Assembly: GCA_046262315.1 (NCBI GenBank)
Contig: JBHEMZ010000115.1
Location: 28,032 to 92,031, forward strand
DNA length: 64,000 nt
From: JACVRM01 sp046262315
GTDB taxonomy: Bacteria; Actinomycetota; Thermoleophilia; Gaiellales; Gaiellaceae
Direction: 5' to 3'
Shown here piece after piece: positions 41,183 through 50,080 of the stretch (position 1 is the stretch's first letter; each line of letters starts with the position of its first letter). Made by a program: the position numbers and the translations under genes. The notes beneath the pieces were generated by a model. The model worked only from the letters and a program-made list of their open reading frames with translations, was not told the DNA's origin and did not search any database.

Positions 41183-42184
41183 ATGAGCCCCCGGTTCCTT
41201 CCCGTCGGGAAGGAGTCCAAGGGCGCGGCCGGCTTCCTGCTCGCCGCCATCCCCGCACTAGGCGCCGTCCTTACCGCGCTCGCCATCACCGGCGACACGA
41301 TCGGCCGCATGGCTCGCAATCACCCGCTGGCCTCGATCGGCGCGTTCGGTCTTGCGGCGCTCGCCGTCTTCCTGGGCGCGCTCGCCGCCTTCGCGCTGCG
41401 ACAGGGCTCGAGGGCCGAGCGCGTCGTGCTCCGCGCGGGGCTCGTCGCTCTGGGAACCGCGCTGGTCGCCGGCGTCTACGGTGGCGTAGAGACCTGGGGC
41501 GACCGGGCGCAGCCCAGCATCACGCTCAGGCCCAAGCCTCGCTCCACGGTCGCAGTCTCCGTCACGGGGTCGGGCCTGCGCTCGCGCGACCACATCGTGG
41601 TGGAGGTCGAGCAGCTCACGCGGGTGGTCGGCGAGGACGGCCGAGTGAGCTGGAAGCCCGGGCAACCGCTGTACGGGGCCTCCCTTGGGCCCGACGGCGG
41701 CGGCGACATCGACCACACGGTCGACCTCGCGCTGCCGCCCGGCGACTACGACGACATCGGGGCGCGCGCCTGGGTCGGCGACGAGCCGGCGCCGTGCTAC
41801 ACGCGGGGCAACACGACCGGCTGCGTGCGGGTTCACATCTCCCGGCCGCAGGAGCGCCCGCAGCTGGCTGTCAGCTGGGAGACCTTCGTCCGGGCGCCCA
41901 GGCTCCTCATACGCCTCAAGGCGCGGAACCTGCCGCAACGTCCCGCGCGCTCGATGGCCCTGCGGGTCTACGGCAGTGCGGCTGGGCGACCGCGCCGCAG
42001 CCTCGCGGAATGGTCGCTGGCCCCGGATGCCGAGGGCGTCTTCGAGCGCCGGCTGGCCGTGGTCGTCGGCCGCACCTTTTCGGACGTCTGCGTCGTGGCG
42101 AGCATCGTCACCCGCGATCCCGGGTGCCCGGGACCCATCGACGACGGCACCGTGTGGGCCCAGCTCGCCGTTCCGAGCGCGTGA
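41183..42184 (+). CDS. Membrane protein of unknown function with exported domain
   Basis: The 333-residue protein is not recognised. It has three hydrophobic segments in the first 110 residues (AAGFLLAAIPALGAVLTALAI, LASIGAFGLAALAVFLGALA, LVALGTALVAGVYGG) and then an extracytoplasmic domain of about 210 residues. That domain has beta-rich repeats (SITLRPKPRSTVAVSVTGSG; LAVSWETFVRAPRLLIRLKA) and a Cys pair (APCYTRGNTTGCVRV) plus a second (DVCVVASIVTRDPGCPG). This could be two Ig-like sandwiches. It starts divergently 233 bases from the sigma factor gene and converges on the aminotransferase gene at 42242. Confidence 0.65.
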   Translation: MSPRFLPVGKESKGAAGFLLAAIPALGAVLTALAITGDTIGRMARNHPLASIGAFGLAALAVFLGALAAFALRQGSRAERVVLRAGLVALGTALVAGVYGGVETWGDRAQPSITLRPKPRSTVAVSVTGSGLRSRDHIVVEVEQLTRVVGEDGRVSWKPGQPLYGASLGPDGGGDIDHTVDLALPPGDYDDIGARAWVGDEPAPCYTRGNTTGCVRVHISRPQERPQLAVSWETFVRAPRLLIRLKARNLPQRPARSMALRVYGSAAGRPRRSLAEWSLAPDAEGVFERRLAVVVGRTFSDVCVVASIVTRDPGCPGPIDDGTVWAQLAVPSA

Positions 42185-42241
42185 GTCGCCGCCGCGCGCG
42201 CTGTGAGTCAAGCACAACACGCGCGACCGATACGGCGGGCG

Positions 42242-43372
42242 CTACAGCGAACCGGCGCGGGCGATGGACCGGCGGCCCGCGAGCGCGCGGCGGAGCGCCT
42301 CACCCGTGCGCTCGAGCTCGTCCTCGCGCAACTCGGGGTAGAGCGGGAGGCTCACGATCCGCTGGGCGAGCCGCTCGCTCGTGCCGAGCCGACCCGGACG
42401 GTCGAGCTCGGCGTAGGCGTCCTGGCGGTGCACGGGCAGCGGATAGTGGACGCGCGTCTCGATCCCGTCTGCGGCGAGCGCTTCTCGCACACGGTCGCGG
42501 TCCTCCACCTGCACGACGAACAGGTGGTAGACGTGGCGGCGGTGCTCGGCCTCCTCCGGCAGCACGACCGGCAGGTCGGCCAGCGCCTCTCGGTACAGCC
42601 CCGCGAGAGCCCGCCGGCGCTCGTTCCACTCCTCTAGGCGGCGAAGCTTGACCCTGAGCACAGCGGCCTGTAGCGCGTCCAGGCGGCTGGCCGTGCCCCG
42701 CAACTCAGCATTGCCGGGCGGGTGCTCGCCGTGCGCCCGCAGGAGCCGAACGCGCGCGGCCACGTCCTCGTCTGCCGTCACGACCGCGCCGCCGTCGCCT
42801 AGCGCACCGAGGTTCTTCGTCGGGTAGAAGCTGAAGGCGGCCGCGCGGCCGAGCGACCCTACCGGCCGCCCGCGGAGGAGAGCGCCGTGCGCGTGTGCGG
42901 CGTCCTCGACGAGCTCCACGCCGCGCGCGCAGGCAAGCTCCGCGAGTGCCTCCGCGTCGGCGCACTGGCCATAGAGGTGGACGGCGACGATCGCCCGCGT
43001 GCGGGCGGTGAGCGCGTCCTCGACGCCGGGCGGGTGGAGCGTGAGGGTCTCCGCATCAACGTCCGCGAGCACCGGCCGCGCGCCGGTCGCCACGATGCCG
43101 CTGACGGTCGCAACGCAGGTGTTCGCGGCCGTGATTACCTCGTCGCCCGGGCCAATCCCGAGCGCCACCAGCGCGAGCGTGATCGCGTTCGTGCCCGAGG
43201 CGACGCCCACGGCGTGCGGAACGCCGCAGAGCCCGGCGAAGTCGCGCTCGAAGTCCTCGACGGGCGGACCGCCGTGGAACCGCCCGGAGGCGACCACCGC
43301 GGCGACCGCCTCCTCGATCTCCTCGGCGAGAGTCGCAGCCCCGCGCGCGAGGTCGAGGAACGGGACCGTCAA
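42242..43372 (-). CDS. DegT/DnrJ/EryC1/StrS-type sugar aminotransferase
   Basis: The 376-residue enzyme starts TVPFLDLARGAATLAEEI and has GVASGTNAITLALVALGIG, VELVEDAAHAHGALLRGRPVGS and the PLP lysine in FSFYPTKNLGALGDGG (Lys186). It most resembles aminotransferases making 3-amino or 4-amino deoxy sugars. The start is TTG at 43372, giving a TTGA overlap with the upstream SDR stop; other candidate starts would lose the conserved first strand or extend into the SDR. It is the second gene of a two-gene minus-strand operon with that SDR, so the pair probably makes one amino sugar. Confidence 0.88.
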   Translation of the reverse strand: MTVPFLDLARGAATLAEEIEEAVAAVVASGRFHGGPPVEDFERDFAGLCGVPHAVGVASGTNAITLALVALGIGPGDEVITAANTCVATVSGIVATGARPVLADVDAETLTLHPPGVEDALTARTRAIVAVHLYGQCADAEALAELACARGVELVEDAAHAHGALLRGRPVGSLGRAAAFSFYPTKNLGALGDGGAVVTADEDVAARVRLLRAHGEHPPGNAELRGTASRLDALQAAVLRVKLRRLEEWNERRRALAGLYREALADLPVVLPEEAEHRRHVYHLFVVQVEDRDRVREALAADGIETRVHYPLPVHRQDAYAELDRPGRLGTSERLAQRIVSLPLYPELREDELERTGEALRRALAGRRSIARAGSL

Positions 43373-44373
43373 GCGGCGCGCTCGCGGCCGCGCGCCAAGC
43401 GCTCGCGTGCAGAGGCGAGCGTCGACGCGAGGCCGGCGTCGAGCGAGACGCGCGGCTCCCAGCCGAGCTCCCGCCGGATGAGCCCGTCGTCCGCGCAGAA
43501 GTCGCCGACGTCGATCACCACACGTTCCGCCGGAAACGGCGTGACGCGATGGCTGCCGCCGCCGGCGGCGGCCACCAGCCGCTCGGCGAGGTCGACCAGC
43601 CGGACCGGAGCCCCGCCGCCGACGTTGTAGACCCTCCCGGCAGCCTTGGTCCGGGCGCCGGCGAGGAGCAGCGCGGACACCGCGTCGTCCACGTGCAGGA
43701 GGTCTCGCCGCTGGAGCCCGTCGCCGAACACCTGGAGCTCGCGGCCTGCCACCGCGTTGTAGACCCAGACGTTGAGCAGCGGCCCGCCGTCGTCGATCTG
43801 CATGTTCTGTCCGTGGACGTTCGCCAGCCGCAGCACGGTCGCACCGAGGCCGTGCAGGCGGCCGTAGAGGAGGTGGATGCGCTCGGCGGCCAGCTTGTGC
43901 ACGCCGTTGACGTCGGTCGGGTTGGTTGGGTGCGCCTCGTCCACGGGCTGGTACCGCGGGCATCCGTACACCTGACGGGTGGAAGAGAAGACGACGCGTG
44001 CCCGCGACCCCGTCTCACGCAGCGTCTCGAGCACGGCGAGGGGCGCCTGAAGATTGCTCCCGAGGTCCCCGAGCGGATCGTCGAGCGAGGCGACGTGGCC
44101 CGTGCGTCCGACCAGGTTGAAGACGACTTCGCGCCCGCGCATCAGGGGTTCGAGGATGGCGCGGTTGCGCACGTCGGCGACCGCGATCTCGAGCTCGAGA
44201 CCAGCGACGTTCCGGCGGTCGCCGCCGTGTCCGGGGGCGAGCGAGTCGATCACCGTGACGTCGGCGCCGTGCTCGACCAGCACGCGCGCCAGGTTCGATC
44301 CGATGAAGCCGAGGCCGCCCGTAACGAGCACCCTGCGGCCCCGGTAGTGCGCTGCGAGGTCGATAGCGGTCAT
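43369..44373 (-). CDS. Extended SDR (nucleotide-sugar epimerase-like) without the usual catalytic Tyr
   Basis: The 334-residue protein has an intact NAD motif (VTGGLGFIGSN), VFSSTRQVYGCPRY for the catalytic Ser/Thr region, and conserved C-terminal segments (VLRLANVHGQNMQ, GDGLQRRDLLHVDDAV). At the active site it reads DVNGVHKLAAE: Lys160 is present but the Tyr of YxxxK is Asn156. I recall this NG[IV][HN]K form from some epimerase-like proteins, but the chemistry is unclear. It is first in the operon with the aminotransferase and starts 103 bases from the divergent UXS gene. Confidence 0.8.
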   Translation of the reverse strand: MTAIDLAAHYRGRRVLVTGGLGFIGSNLARVLVEHGADVTVIDSLAPGHGGDRRNVAGLELEIAVADVRNRAILEPLMRGREVVFNLVGRTGHVASLDDPLGDLGSNLQAPLAVLETLRETGSRARVVFSSTRQVYGCPRYQPVDEAHPTNPTDVNGVHKLAAERIHLLYGRLHGLGATVLRLANVHGQNMQIDDGGPLLNVWVYNAVAGRELQVFGDGLQRRDLLHVDDAVSALLLAGARTKAAGRVYNVGGGAPVRLVDLAERLVAAAGGGSHRVTPFPAERVVIDVGDFCADDGLIRRELGWEPRVSLDAGLASTLASARERLARGRERAA

Positions 44374-44476
44374 CGCGAGCAGCTTAGTGCTTCGTTAAGA
44401 GTTTGTAAGCAGGGCACGCGGTGCATCTTCGCTCACCCTCATTACCCCGAAAGTGCCGCAGCTATCATCGTCCACC

Positions 44477-46873
44477 GTGGCAACGGCACTCGTGACCGGC
44501 GGCGCCGGCTTCCTCGGCTCGCACCTCTGCGAGCACCTGCTCGGCCGCGGTTATCGCGTCATCTGCGTCGACAACCTCGAGACGAGCACGCTCACGAATC
44601 TCGAGCACATCCGTGACGAGGCGTTCTCGTTCGTCTACCACGACGTCGTCGACCACATCGAGATCGAGGAGCCGGTCGACGTCGTCTACCACCTCGCCGC
44701 GCTCGCCAGTCCGATCGACTACCTGCGCCAGCCGCTTCACTCGCTCAAAGTCGGCTCGTACGGGACGCACAACGCGCTCGGCTTGGCGAAGTGGAAGCGC
44801 GCCCGCTTCCTGCTTGCATCCACGAGCGAGGTCTACGGCGACCCGCAGGTGCATCCGCAGCCCGAGACGTACTGGGGGAACGTCAACCCGGTCGGGCCGC
44901 GCGGCGTCTACGACGAGGCGAAGCGCTACTCCGAGGCGATGACGATGGCGTACCACGGCCAGCAGGGCGTGGACACCTGTATCGCGAGGATTTTCAACTC
45001 GATCCTCGCGGACGAGCAGGTGCTGTACGACGACGGGCGCGAGCTTCGGCGCGAAAGGGTTTCTGACCTAGCTGCACGACTCGTGCCGTACGCGGTGGCG
45101 GCGGGGTACGTGCCGCGCTCGCAGCCTGTCAGCCTGGCGCTCCCCGGCGAGGAGTTCTCGAGCGCGCTCGACTATCCGCTCGACGGCGTCCGCGTGCCGG
45201 CGTTCTCCGCAGGCGGGCTGATCTTCCCCACAGAGGCCGTATCGCTCATCGCCCATCCAACCGACGAGCGTTGCTACGAGATCCGGACGCGCTACGGCCG
45301 GTCGATCCGGGTGACGGGCAACCACTCGGTCTTCATCGAGGTCCCGGGCGGCGAGCCCTGTCCGCTCGAGGCAGGAGATCTGCGCGTCGGCGACCGGATC
45401 GCCATCGCCCGCCGCATCCAAGTGCCGGAACGCGACCGCACGCACGTGAGCATGCTCGACGTCTGGCGGTACGCAGAGGGCGACCCCTGGGAACTTTCGG
45501 TCGAGGCACCGGGCCTCGGCGAGCTCGCCTGGCAGAACCGCCACGACCTCTTCGGACTGCTCGTCAGCGAGCGCCGGAACAGCGGTCCGAACTGGAGAAA
45601 CGGAGCTTGGACGAAGCTGATTCGCATGCGGCAGACGGATCGTCTGCCCCTACCGGTCGCCCGCCGGCTCGGCGCTTCGCTATCGGAGGGCGCGGAGGTG
45701 CGGCTGCGGCGCGCCGGGCGAAACGTGCCCGTGCCGGCGAGCATTGCCGTCACCGATGAGCTCTTGTGGCTGCTTGGCTTGTGGGTCGCGGAGGGCTGCT
45801 CGTTCGAAAATCACGGCAACGCGTTCATCTCCCTTTCAGGCGACGAGGCGCTCCTCGACCGTGCAGCGGCGATCGTCGAGGGTGTTTTCGGTCTCCACGT
45901 CGTCCGTTCGCGTGCGGTTCCCGAGCGCTCCGCGGCGCTCTTCGTCCACTCCAAGTTGCTTCTGCGGCTGTTCGAGTACCTCGGCTTCGAGCGCAACCGC
46001 AAGCGGATTCCAGGCTGGATCCTCGGCCTCCCTCTGGCCCGGCTGAAGTGGTTCCTCGAGGGCTACCGCGAGGGTGACGGCGTCCACTCGGGCGACAAGC
46101 TTGACGGGGTCCGTCACGAGTTCTCAACCGTGCACCGCGAGTTAGCGGACGACCTCGTCGTCGCCTTCGCCCGCTTCGGGCTCGTTCCGTCCGTGGGTCG
46201 CTATGAGACGACCCTGAAGCAGCGGACGGGAGGTCGTTATCCCCTCTGGCGGCTCACGCTGTGCCACGTCACCCCCTGGAGCCCGCTCGAATGGGATCGC
46301 GGCGTGGAGCAGCGGCTCAATGCCCGGTGCACAGGGGATCTGGTGTGGGCGACCGTGACCGAGATCGAGGAGGTGCCGTCGACCTCACTCGTCTACGACT
46401 TCAGTGTCCCTGGCGCGGAGAACTTCTGGGCCGGCACCGGGGTGATGGCGCACAACACCTATGGCCCTCGGATGAGGCCGCACGACGGCCGCGCGATCCC
46501 CAATTTCGTGCGCCAGGCGCTCGCCGGCGAGCCGCTGACGATCTACGGGGACGGGTCGCAGACGCGTAGCTTCTGCTACGTCAACGACCTGATTCGCGGC
46601 CTCGTCGCGCTCGCGGAGTCCGGCGAGCATCTGCCGGTGAACCTCGGCAACCCGGGCGAGTTCACGGTCCAGGAGCTCGCGGACGTCGTTCTGCGCCTCA
46701 CCGGCTCGCAGAGCAAGGTCGTGTACGAGGCGCTGCCTGTCGACGATCCGCAGATCCGCCAGCCCGACATCACGCGTGCCAAGCAGATCCTCGGCTGGGA
46801 GCCCGAGACCCCGCTCGAGCAGGGCCTGCGCAGGATGCTGGGCATCGAGAGCGAAACCCGGGCGCATGCCTAG
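44477..46873 (+). CDS. UDP-glucuronate decarboxylase (UXS-like SDR) interrupted by an intein
   Basis: Without the insert the host protein is 312 residues and matches UDP-glucuronate decarboxylase throughout: TGGAGFLGSHL, YHLAALASPIDYLRQP, ASTSEVYGDPQVHPQPETYWGNVNP, and YDEAK (Tyr145, Lys149). The motif ARIFNTYGPRMRPHDGR is split exactly between Asn and Thr by the insert (44999-46456), after which RSFCYVNDLIRGL continues. The enzyme makes UDP-xylose from UDP-glucuronate in the cytoplasm; splicing is needed for a working enzyme. The start used is GTG 44477; GTG 44453 is possible. The hydrolase ATG overlaps its end. Confidence 0.92.
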   Translation: MATALVTGGAGFLGSHLCEHLLGRGYRVICVDNLETSTLTNLEHIRDEAFSFVYHDVVDHIEIEEPVDVVYHLAALASPIDYLRQPLHSLKVGSYGTHNALGLAKWKRARFLLASTSEVYGDPQVHPQPETYWGNVNPVGPRGVYDEAKRYSEAMTMAYHGQQGVDTCIARIFNSILADEQVLYDDGRELRRERVSDLAARLVPYAVAAGYVPRSQPVSLALPGEEFSSALDYPLDGVRVPAFSAGGLIFPTEAVSLIAHPTDERCYEIRTRYGRSIRVTGNHSVFIEVPGGEPCPLEAGDLRVGDRIAIARRIQVPERDRTHVSMLDVWRYAEGDPWELSVEAPGLGELAWQNRHDLFGLLVSERRNSGPNWRNGAWTKLIRMRQTDRLPLPVARRLGASLSEGAEVRLRRAGRNVPVPASIAVTDELLWLLGLWVAEGCSFENHGNAFISLSGDEALLDRAAAIVEGVFGLHVVRSRAVPERSAALFVHSKLLLRLFEYLGFERNRKRIPGWILGLPLARLKWFLEGYREGDGVHSGDKLDGVRHEFSTVHRELADDLVVAFARFGLVPSVGRYETTLKQRTGGRYPLWRLTLCHVTPWSPLEWDRGVEQRLNARCTGDLVWATVTEIEEVPSTSLVYDFSVPGAENFWAGTGVMAHNTYGPRMRPHDGRAIPNFVRQALAGEPLTIYGDGSQTRSFCYVNDLIRGLVALAESGEHLPVNLGNPGEFTVQELADVVLRLTGSQSKVVYEALPVDDPQIRQPDITRAKQILGWEPETPLEQGLRRMLGIESETRAHA
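44999..46456 (+). other. Intein with LAGLIDADG-type endonuclease domain
   Basis: The insert is 486 residues. It starts with Ser1 (SILADEQVLYDDG, block A). At residues 105-112 it has VTGNHSVF, the block B TxxH motif with His109. It ends VYDFSVPGAENFWAG (block F) and GVMAHN (block G with His-Asn), followed by extein Thr. Between lie two DOD-like helices, LLWLLGLWVAEGCSF from residue 255 and LKWFLEGYREGDG from residue 349, as in two-motif LAGLIDADG homing endonucleases. All residues expected for splicing with a Ser1 and Thr+1 pair are visible, so it is probably active. Confidence 0.92.
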
Positions 46874-48047
46874 ACGCCTGCTGCTCGCGGTGGCGGCCCT
46901 GAGCGTCGCCGCCGGTCTTGCCGCGCCCCCGGCTCCCGCCTCCGGACGGATGCTGCTCGGCATCTACGACGACGCCCAGGTGCTGGGACACCCGGACACG
47001 TCCTTCCCGCTGCTCAAGCAGCTGCGCGTGCAGGTCGTGCGGGTCACGCTGCACTGGGGCGGCCCGCTCGGCGTCGCGGTGAAGCGGCCGGCCAACGCCA
47101 CCGACCCCGCGGATCCTGCCTACAACTGGGCGATGTACGACCGGGCGGTGCTGGATGCGCGCGACCACGGCATCAAAGTCGTCTTCACCATTCTCGACAC
47201 GCCCCTCTGGGCGTCGGGCGCCGTGAACCGCGTGCCGCCGAAGATCAGCGACCTGCGGAACTTCGCCTACGCGGCCGCGCGGCGCTACAGCGGCACCTAC
47301 GCAGTGGACGACGCCGATCCGAAGACCGAGGACGTCCTGCTGCCCGCCGTCCGGCACTGGCTGGCCTGGAACGAGCCCAACAACCCCGTCTTCCTGTTCC
47401 CACAGTTCAAGCGCGTCCGCGTCGGCAAGAAAAGCCGGTGGATCGCCCAGAGCCCGCGCGACTACGCGCGCATCTGCTCTGCGATCTACACCGGCGTGCA
47501 CCTGACGACGCTGGCGGGCCAGCGGGTGGCCTGCGGCGTGACGGCGCCCCGCGGCAACAACATCGCCGGCAAGGCTCGCGGCTCGATCGGTCCAATCCCA
47601 TTCCTGCGCGGGCTCAAGAAGGCTGGGCTCAGGCGCTTCGACGCCTATGCGCACCATCCGTACTACGGCAGGCCGACGGAAACTCCCACGTCGAAACCGA
47701 AGGTGAACCGCGGCAAGCGTGGCCGCGTCGCTCCTCCGGTCCTGCTCGGCAACATCGGCGACCTCACGAAGGAGCTGACGAGGCTCTACGGCGCCAAGCG
47801 GCTCTGGATCACCGAGTACGGCTACCAGACCCGGCCCCCCGACCGGCTCTTCGGCGTCACCTACTCCAAACAGGCGACCTACCTGCGCCAGGCCTACCGC
47901 ATCGCCCGCCGGCATCCGCGCGTGGACATGATGCTGTGGTTCCTGCTCAAGGACGAGCAGGCGCTCGGCGGCTGGCAGTCCGGCCTCATCTCGATCGGCA
48001 ACACGCGCAAGCCGGCCTTCTCCGTCTTCCGCTCGCTGCGCGGCTAA
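46866..48047 (+). CDS. Secreted clan A glycoside hydrolase-like protein
   Basis: The 393-residue protein has a signal peptide (PRRLLLAVAALSVAAGLAAPPAPAS) and a TIM-barrel pattern. VVRVTLHWGG and VVFTILDTPLWAS are followed by HWLAWNEPNNPVF, with the acid/base Glu at about residue 170, and LWITEYGYQT, with the nucleophile Glu at about 317. These are the two catalytic glutamates of clan GH-A (GH5/GH39-like). It may trim or release the polysaccharide, or hydrolyse a xylose-containing glycan. ATG 46866 overlaps the UXS stop, linking it to UDP-xylose synthesis. Confidence 0.85.
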   Translation: MPRRLLLAVAALSVAAGLAAPPAPASGRMLLGIYDDAQVLGHPDTSFPLLKQLRVQVVRVTLHWGGPLGVAVKRPANATDPADPAYNWAMYDRAVLDARDHGIKVVFTILDTPLWASGAVNRVPPKISDLRNFAYAAARRYSGTYAVDDADPKTEDVLLPAVRHWLAWNEPNNPVFLFPQFKRVRVGKKSRWIAQSPRDYARICSAIYTGVHLTTLAGQRVACGVTAPRGNNIAGKARGSIGPIPFLRGLKKAGLRRFDAYAHHPYYGRPTETPTSKPKVNRGKRGRVAPPVLLGNIGDLTKELTRLYGAKRLWITEYGYQTRPPDRLFGVTYSKQATYLRQAYRIARRHPRVDMMLWFLLKDEQALGGWQSGLISIGNTRKPAFSVFRSLRG

Positions 48048-48086
48048 CGTCACAGATCTGACCCGAACGCGTCACACTTCCTCCGC

Positions 48087-48104
48087 TATAGGGGGTCTGA
48101 CCCC
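48087..48104. repeat. Dispersed palindrome GGGGTC-N-GACCCC, copy 2 (inverted)
   Basis: TATAGGGGGTCTGACCCC is the exact reverse complement of 9871-9888. It lies in the 138-base gap between the hydrolase and the rmd gene, with CGTCACAC before it and GTGTCACA after it. Confidence 0.7.
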
Positions 48105-48185
48105 TGTGGGCGAAATGTCGCCGAATCGGCACGGATCCGGCACACGAGTGTCACATTTTCCTGGTGAGGCAGGCTCCTAACCCCG

Positions 48186-49085
48186 ATGGACGGCTCCGTG
48201 CTCGTCACCGGCGCGCAGGGCTTCGTCGGCGGGCACCTGCTTCGCGAGCTCGGGAACTCCGCCCTGGCGACCCATGCGGACGTCACAGACCCGGACGCGC
48301 TGGCTCGGACCCTCGGCGACGTGCAGCCCGTCGCGGTCGTCCACCTCGCCGCCCTGTCGTGGGTGCCCGAGTCATGGCGCGACCCCGCGAGGGTCTGGGC
48401 GGTCAACGCGGTCGGCACCGTCAACCTGCTCGAGGCGGTGCGGGCGGAGTGCGCGCAGGCGCGCGTGCTCGTCGTCTCCACCGGCGAGGTGTACGGCCGC
48501 GCCGAGGTACTCCCGACCCCCGAGAACTCACCCGTGTCGCCCGTCTCGCCCTACGCAGCGTCGAAGGCAGCAGCCGAGGTCGCCGCCCTCCAGGTACGCG
48601 AAACCGGCCTCGATGTCGTGGTGGCGCGCCCCTTCCAGCACGAGGGCCCCGGACGTGACGAGCAATTTGCGGTGGGCTCCTGGACCCACCAGATCGCCCG
48701 GCTCGAGGCCGCCGGGGGAGGCGAGCTCCTCGTCGGCAACCTGGACGCAGAGCGAGACCTGACCGACGTGCGCGACGTCTGCCGCGCCTACCGGCTGCTG
48801 CTCGACCCCGCCGTGCAAGGCGGCGTCTACAACGTCGCCTCCGGCCGCACAGTCACGATGCGACGGGTCGTAGAGCTGCTCGTCGAACTCGCTACCGTCC
48901 CGGTCGACGTGAAGCCCGATCCCGAACGACTGCGGCCCCTGGACCTGCCCGTCCTCTGTGGCGACGCGACCCGTCTCCGCGCCGCCACCGGCTGGCGACC
49001 GGAGATCGAGCTGGAGCAGACGCTCCGGGACACCCTCGAGGTCGCGCGGCGTACCGTGCGGGCGGAGAGGACGCCAACCACGTGA
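48186..49085 (+). CDS. rmd: GDP-4-dehydro-6-deoxy-D-mannose reductase (RMD-like SDR)
   Basis: The 299-residue SDR has VLVTGAQGFVGGHL, VVHLAALSWVPESWRDP, STGEVYG and YAASK (Tyr123, Lys127), then ARPFQHEGPGRDEQFAV and GNLDAERDLTDVRDVCRAY, which match RMD rather than generic epimerases. It should reduce GDP-4-keto-6-deoxymannose to GDP-D-rhamnose. Its stop overlaps the gmd start (GTGA), the enzyme that supplies its substrate, which strongly supports the call. Confidence 0.85.
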   Translation: MDGSVLVTGAQGFVGGHLLRELGNSALATHADVTDPDALARTLGDVQPVAVVHLAALSWVPESWRDPARVWAVNAVGTVNLLEAVRAECAQARVLVVSTGEVYGRAEVLPTPENSPVSPVSPYAASKAAAEVAALQVRETGLDVVVARPFQHEGPGRDEQFAVGSWTHQIARLEAAGGGELLVGNLDAERDLTDVRDVCRAYRLLLDPAVQGGVYNVASGRTVTMRRVVELLVELATVPVDVKPDPERLRPLDLPVLCGDATRLRAATGWRPEIELEQTLRDTLEVARRTVRAERTPTT

Positions 49086-50080
49086 GCGACACCAGGCGCG
49101 CGCTCGTCACCGGGGTGACCGGCCAGGACGGCTCCTACATCTGCGAGCTCCTGCTCGACAAGGGGTACGAGGTCTTCGGCGTCAACCGGCGTGCATCGAC
49201 CGAGAACGTCGAGCGCATCGAGCACGTGCTCGACCGCATGACGCTGCTCCAGGCCGACCTGCTCGACCAGGTCTCGCTCGCCCGCGCGCTCGCCGACGCG
49301 CGCCCGCACGAGGTCTACAACCTGGCTGCGCAGAGCTTCGTGCCGACGTCCTGGGCTCAACCGGTGCTGACGGCGGAGTTCACCGCCGTCGGCGTGACGC
49401 GCCTGCTCGAGGCGGTCCGCAGCGTCGATCCGCAGATCCGCTTCTACCAGGCGTCCTCGTCGGAGATGTTCGGCAAGGTGCGCGAGGTCCCGCAGAACGA
49501 GATGACGCCGTTCCATCCGCGCTCGCCCTACGGCGTGGCGAAGGTCTACGGCCACTACATCACAGTCAACTACCGCGAGTCCTACGACCTGTTCGCGGCA
49601 TCGGGGATCCTCTTCAACCACACGTCACCCCGGCGGGGGCTCGAGTTCGTGACTCGCAAGGTCAGCGACGGCGTCGCCCGGATCAAGCTCGGGCTCTCAG
49701 ACGCGCTCGACCTCGGCAACCTGGATGCCAAGCGGGACTGGGGCTTCGCAGGCGATTACGTCGAGGCGATGTGGCTCATGCTCCAGCACGACGAGCCGGA
49801 CGACTTCGTCGTGGCGAGCGGCGAGGAGCACTCGATCCGCGAGCTGGTCGACATCGCCTTCGGGCACGCGGGGCTCGATCCCGACGACCACGTCCGCACG
49901 GATCCTCGCTTCCTGCGGCCCGCGGAGGTCGACAGTCTCATCGGGGACGCCTCGAAGGCGCGGGAGCGGCTCGGCTGGTCGCCGCGCACCTCCTTCCCCG
50001 AGCTGGTCAAGATGATGGTGGACGCCGACCTCGAGCGCCTCGCTACGACGAGGGGCCCTGCGCGCACCGAAGTAGAATGA
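49082..50080 (+). CDS. gmd: GDP-mannose 4,6-dehydratase
   Basis: The 332-residue enzyme has the typical Gmd opening ALVTGVTGQDGSYICELLL, GVNRRASTENVERI, YNLAAQSFVPTSW, YQASSSEMFGKVRE, YGVAK (Tyr150, Lys154), FNHTSPRRGLEFVTRK and GNLDAKRDWGFAGDYVEAMW. It converts GDP-mannose to GDP-4-keto-6-deoxymannose. It forms an overlapping operon with rmd and the initiating transferase that follows (ATGA). No GDP-fucose synthase is seen, so GDP-D-rhamnose is the likely product. Confidence 0.95.
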   Translation: MSDTRRALVTGVTGQDGSYICELLLDKGYEVFGVNRRASTENVERIEHVLDRMTLLQADLLDQVSLARALADARPHEVYNLAAQSFVPTSWAQPVLTAEFTAVGVTRLLEAVRSVDPQIRFYQASSSEMFGKVREVPQNEMTPFHPRSPYGVAKVYGHYITVNYRESYDLFAASGILFNHTSPRRGLEFVTRKVSDGVARIKLGLSDALDLGNLDAKRDWGFAGDYVEAMWLMLQHDEPDDFVVASGEEHSIRELVDIAFGHAGLDPDDHVRTDPRFLRPAEVDSLIGDASKARERLGWSPRTSFPELVKMMVDADLERLATTRGPARTEVE

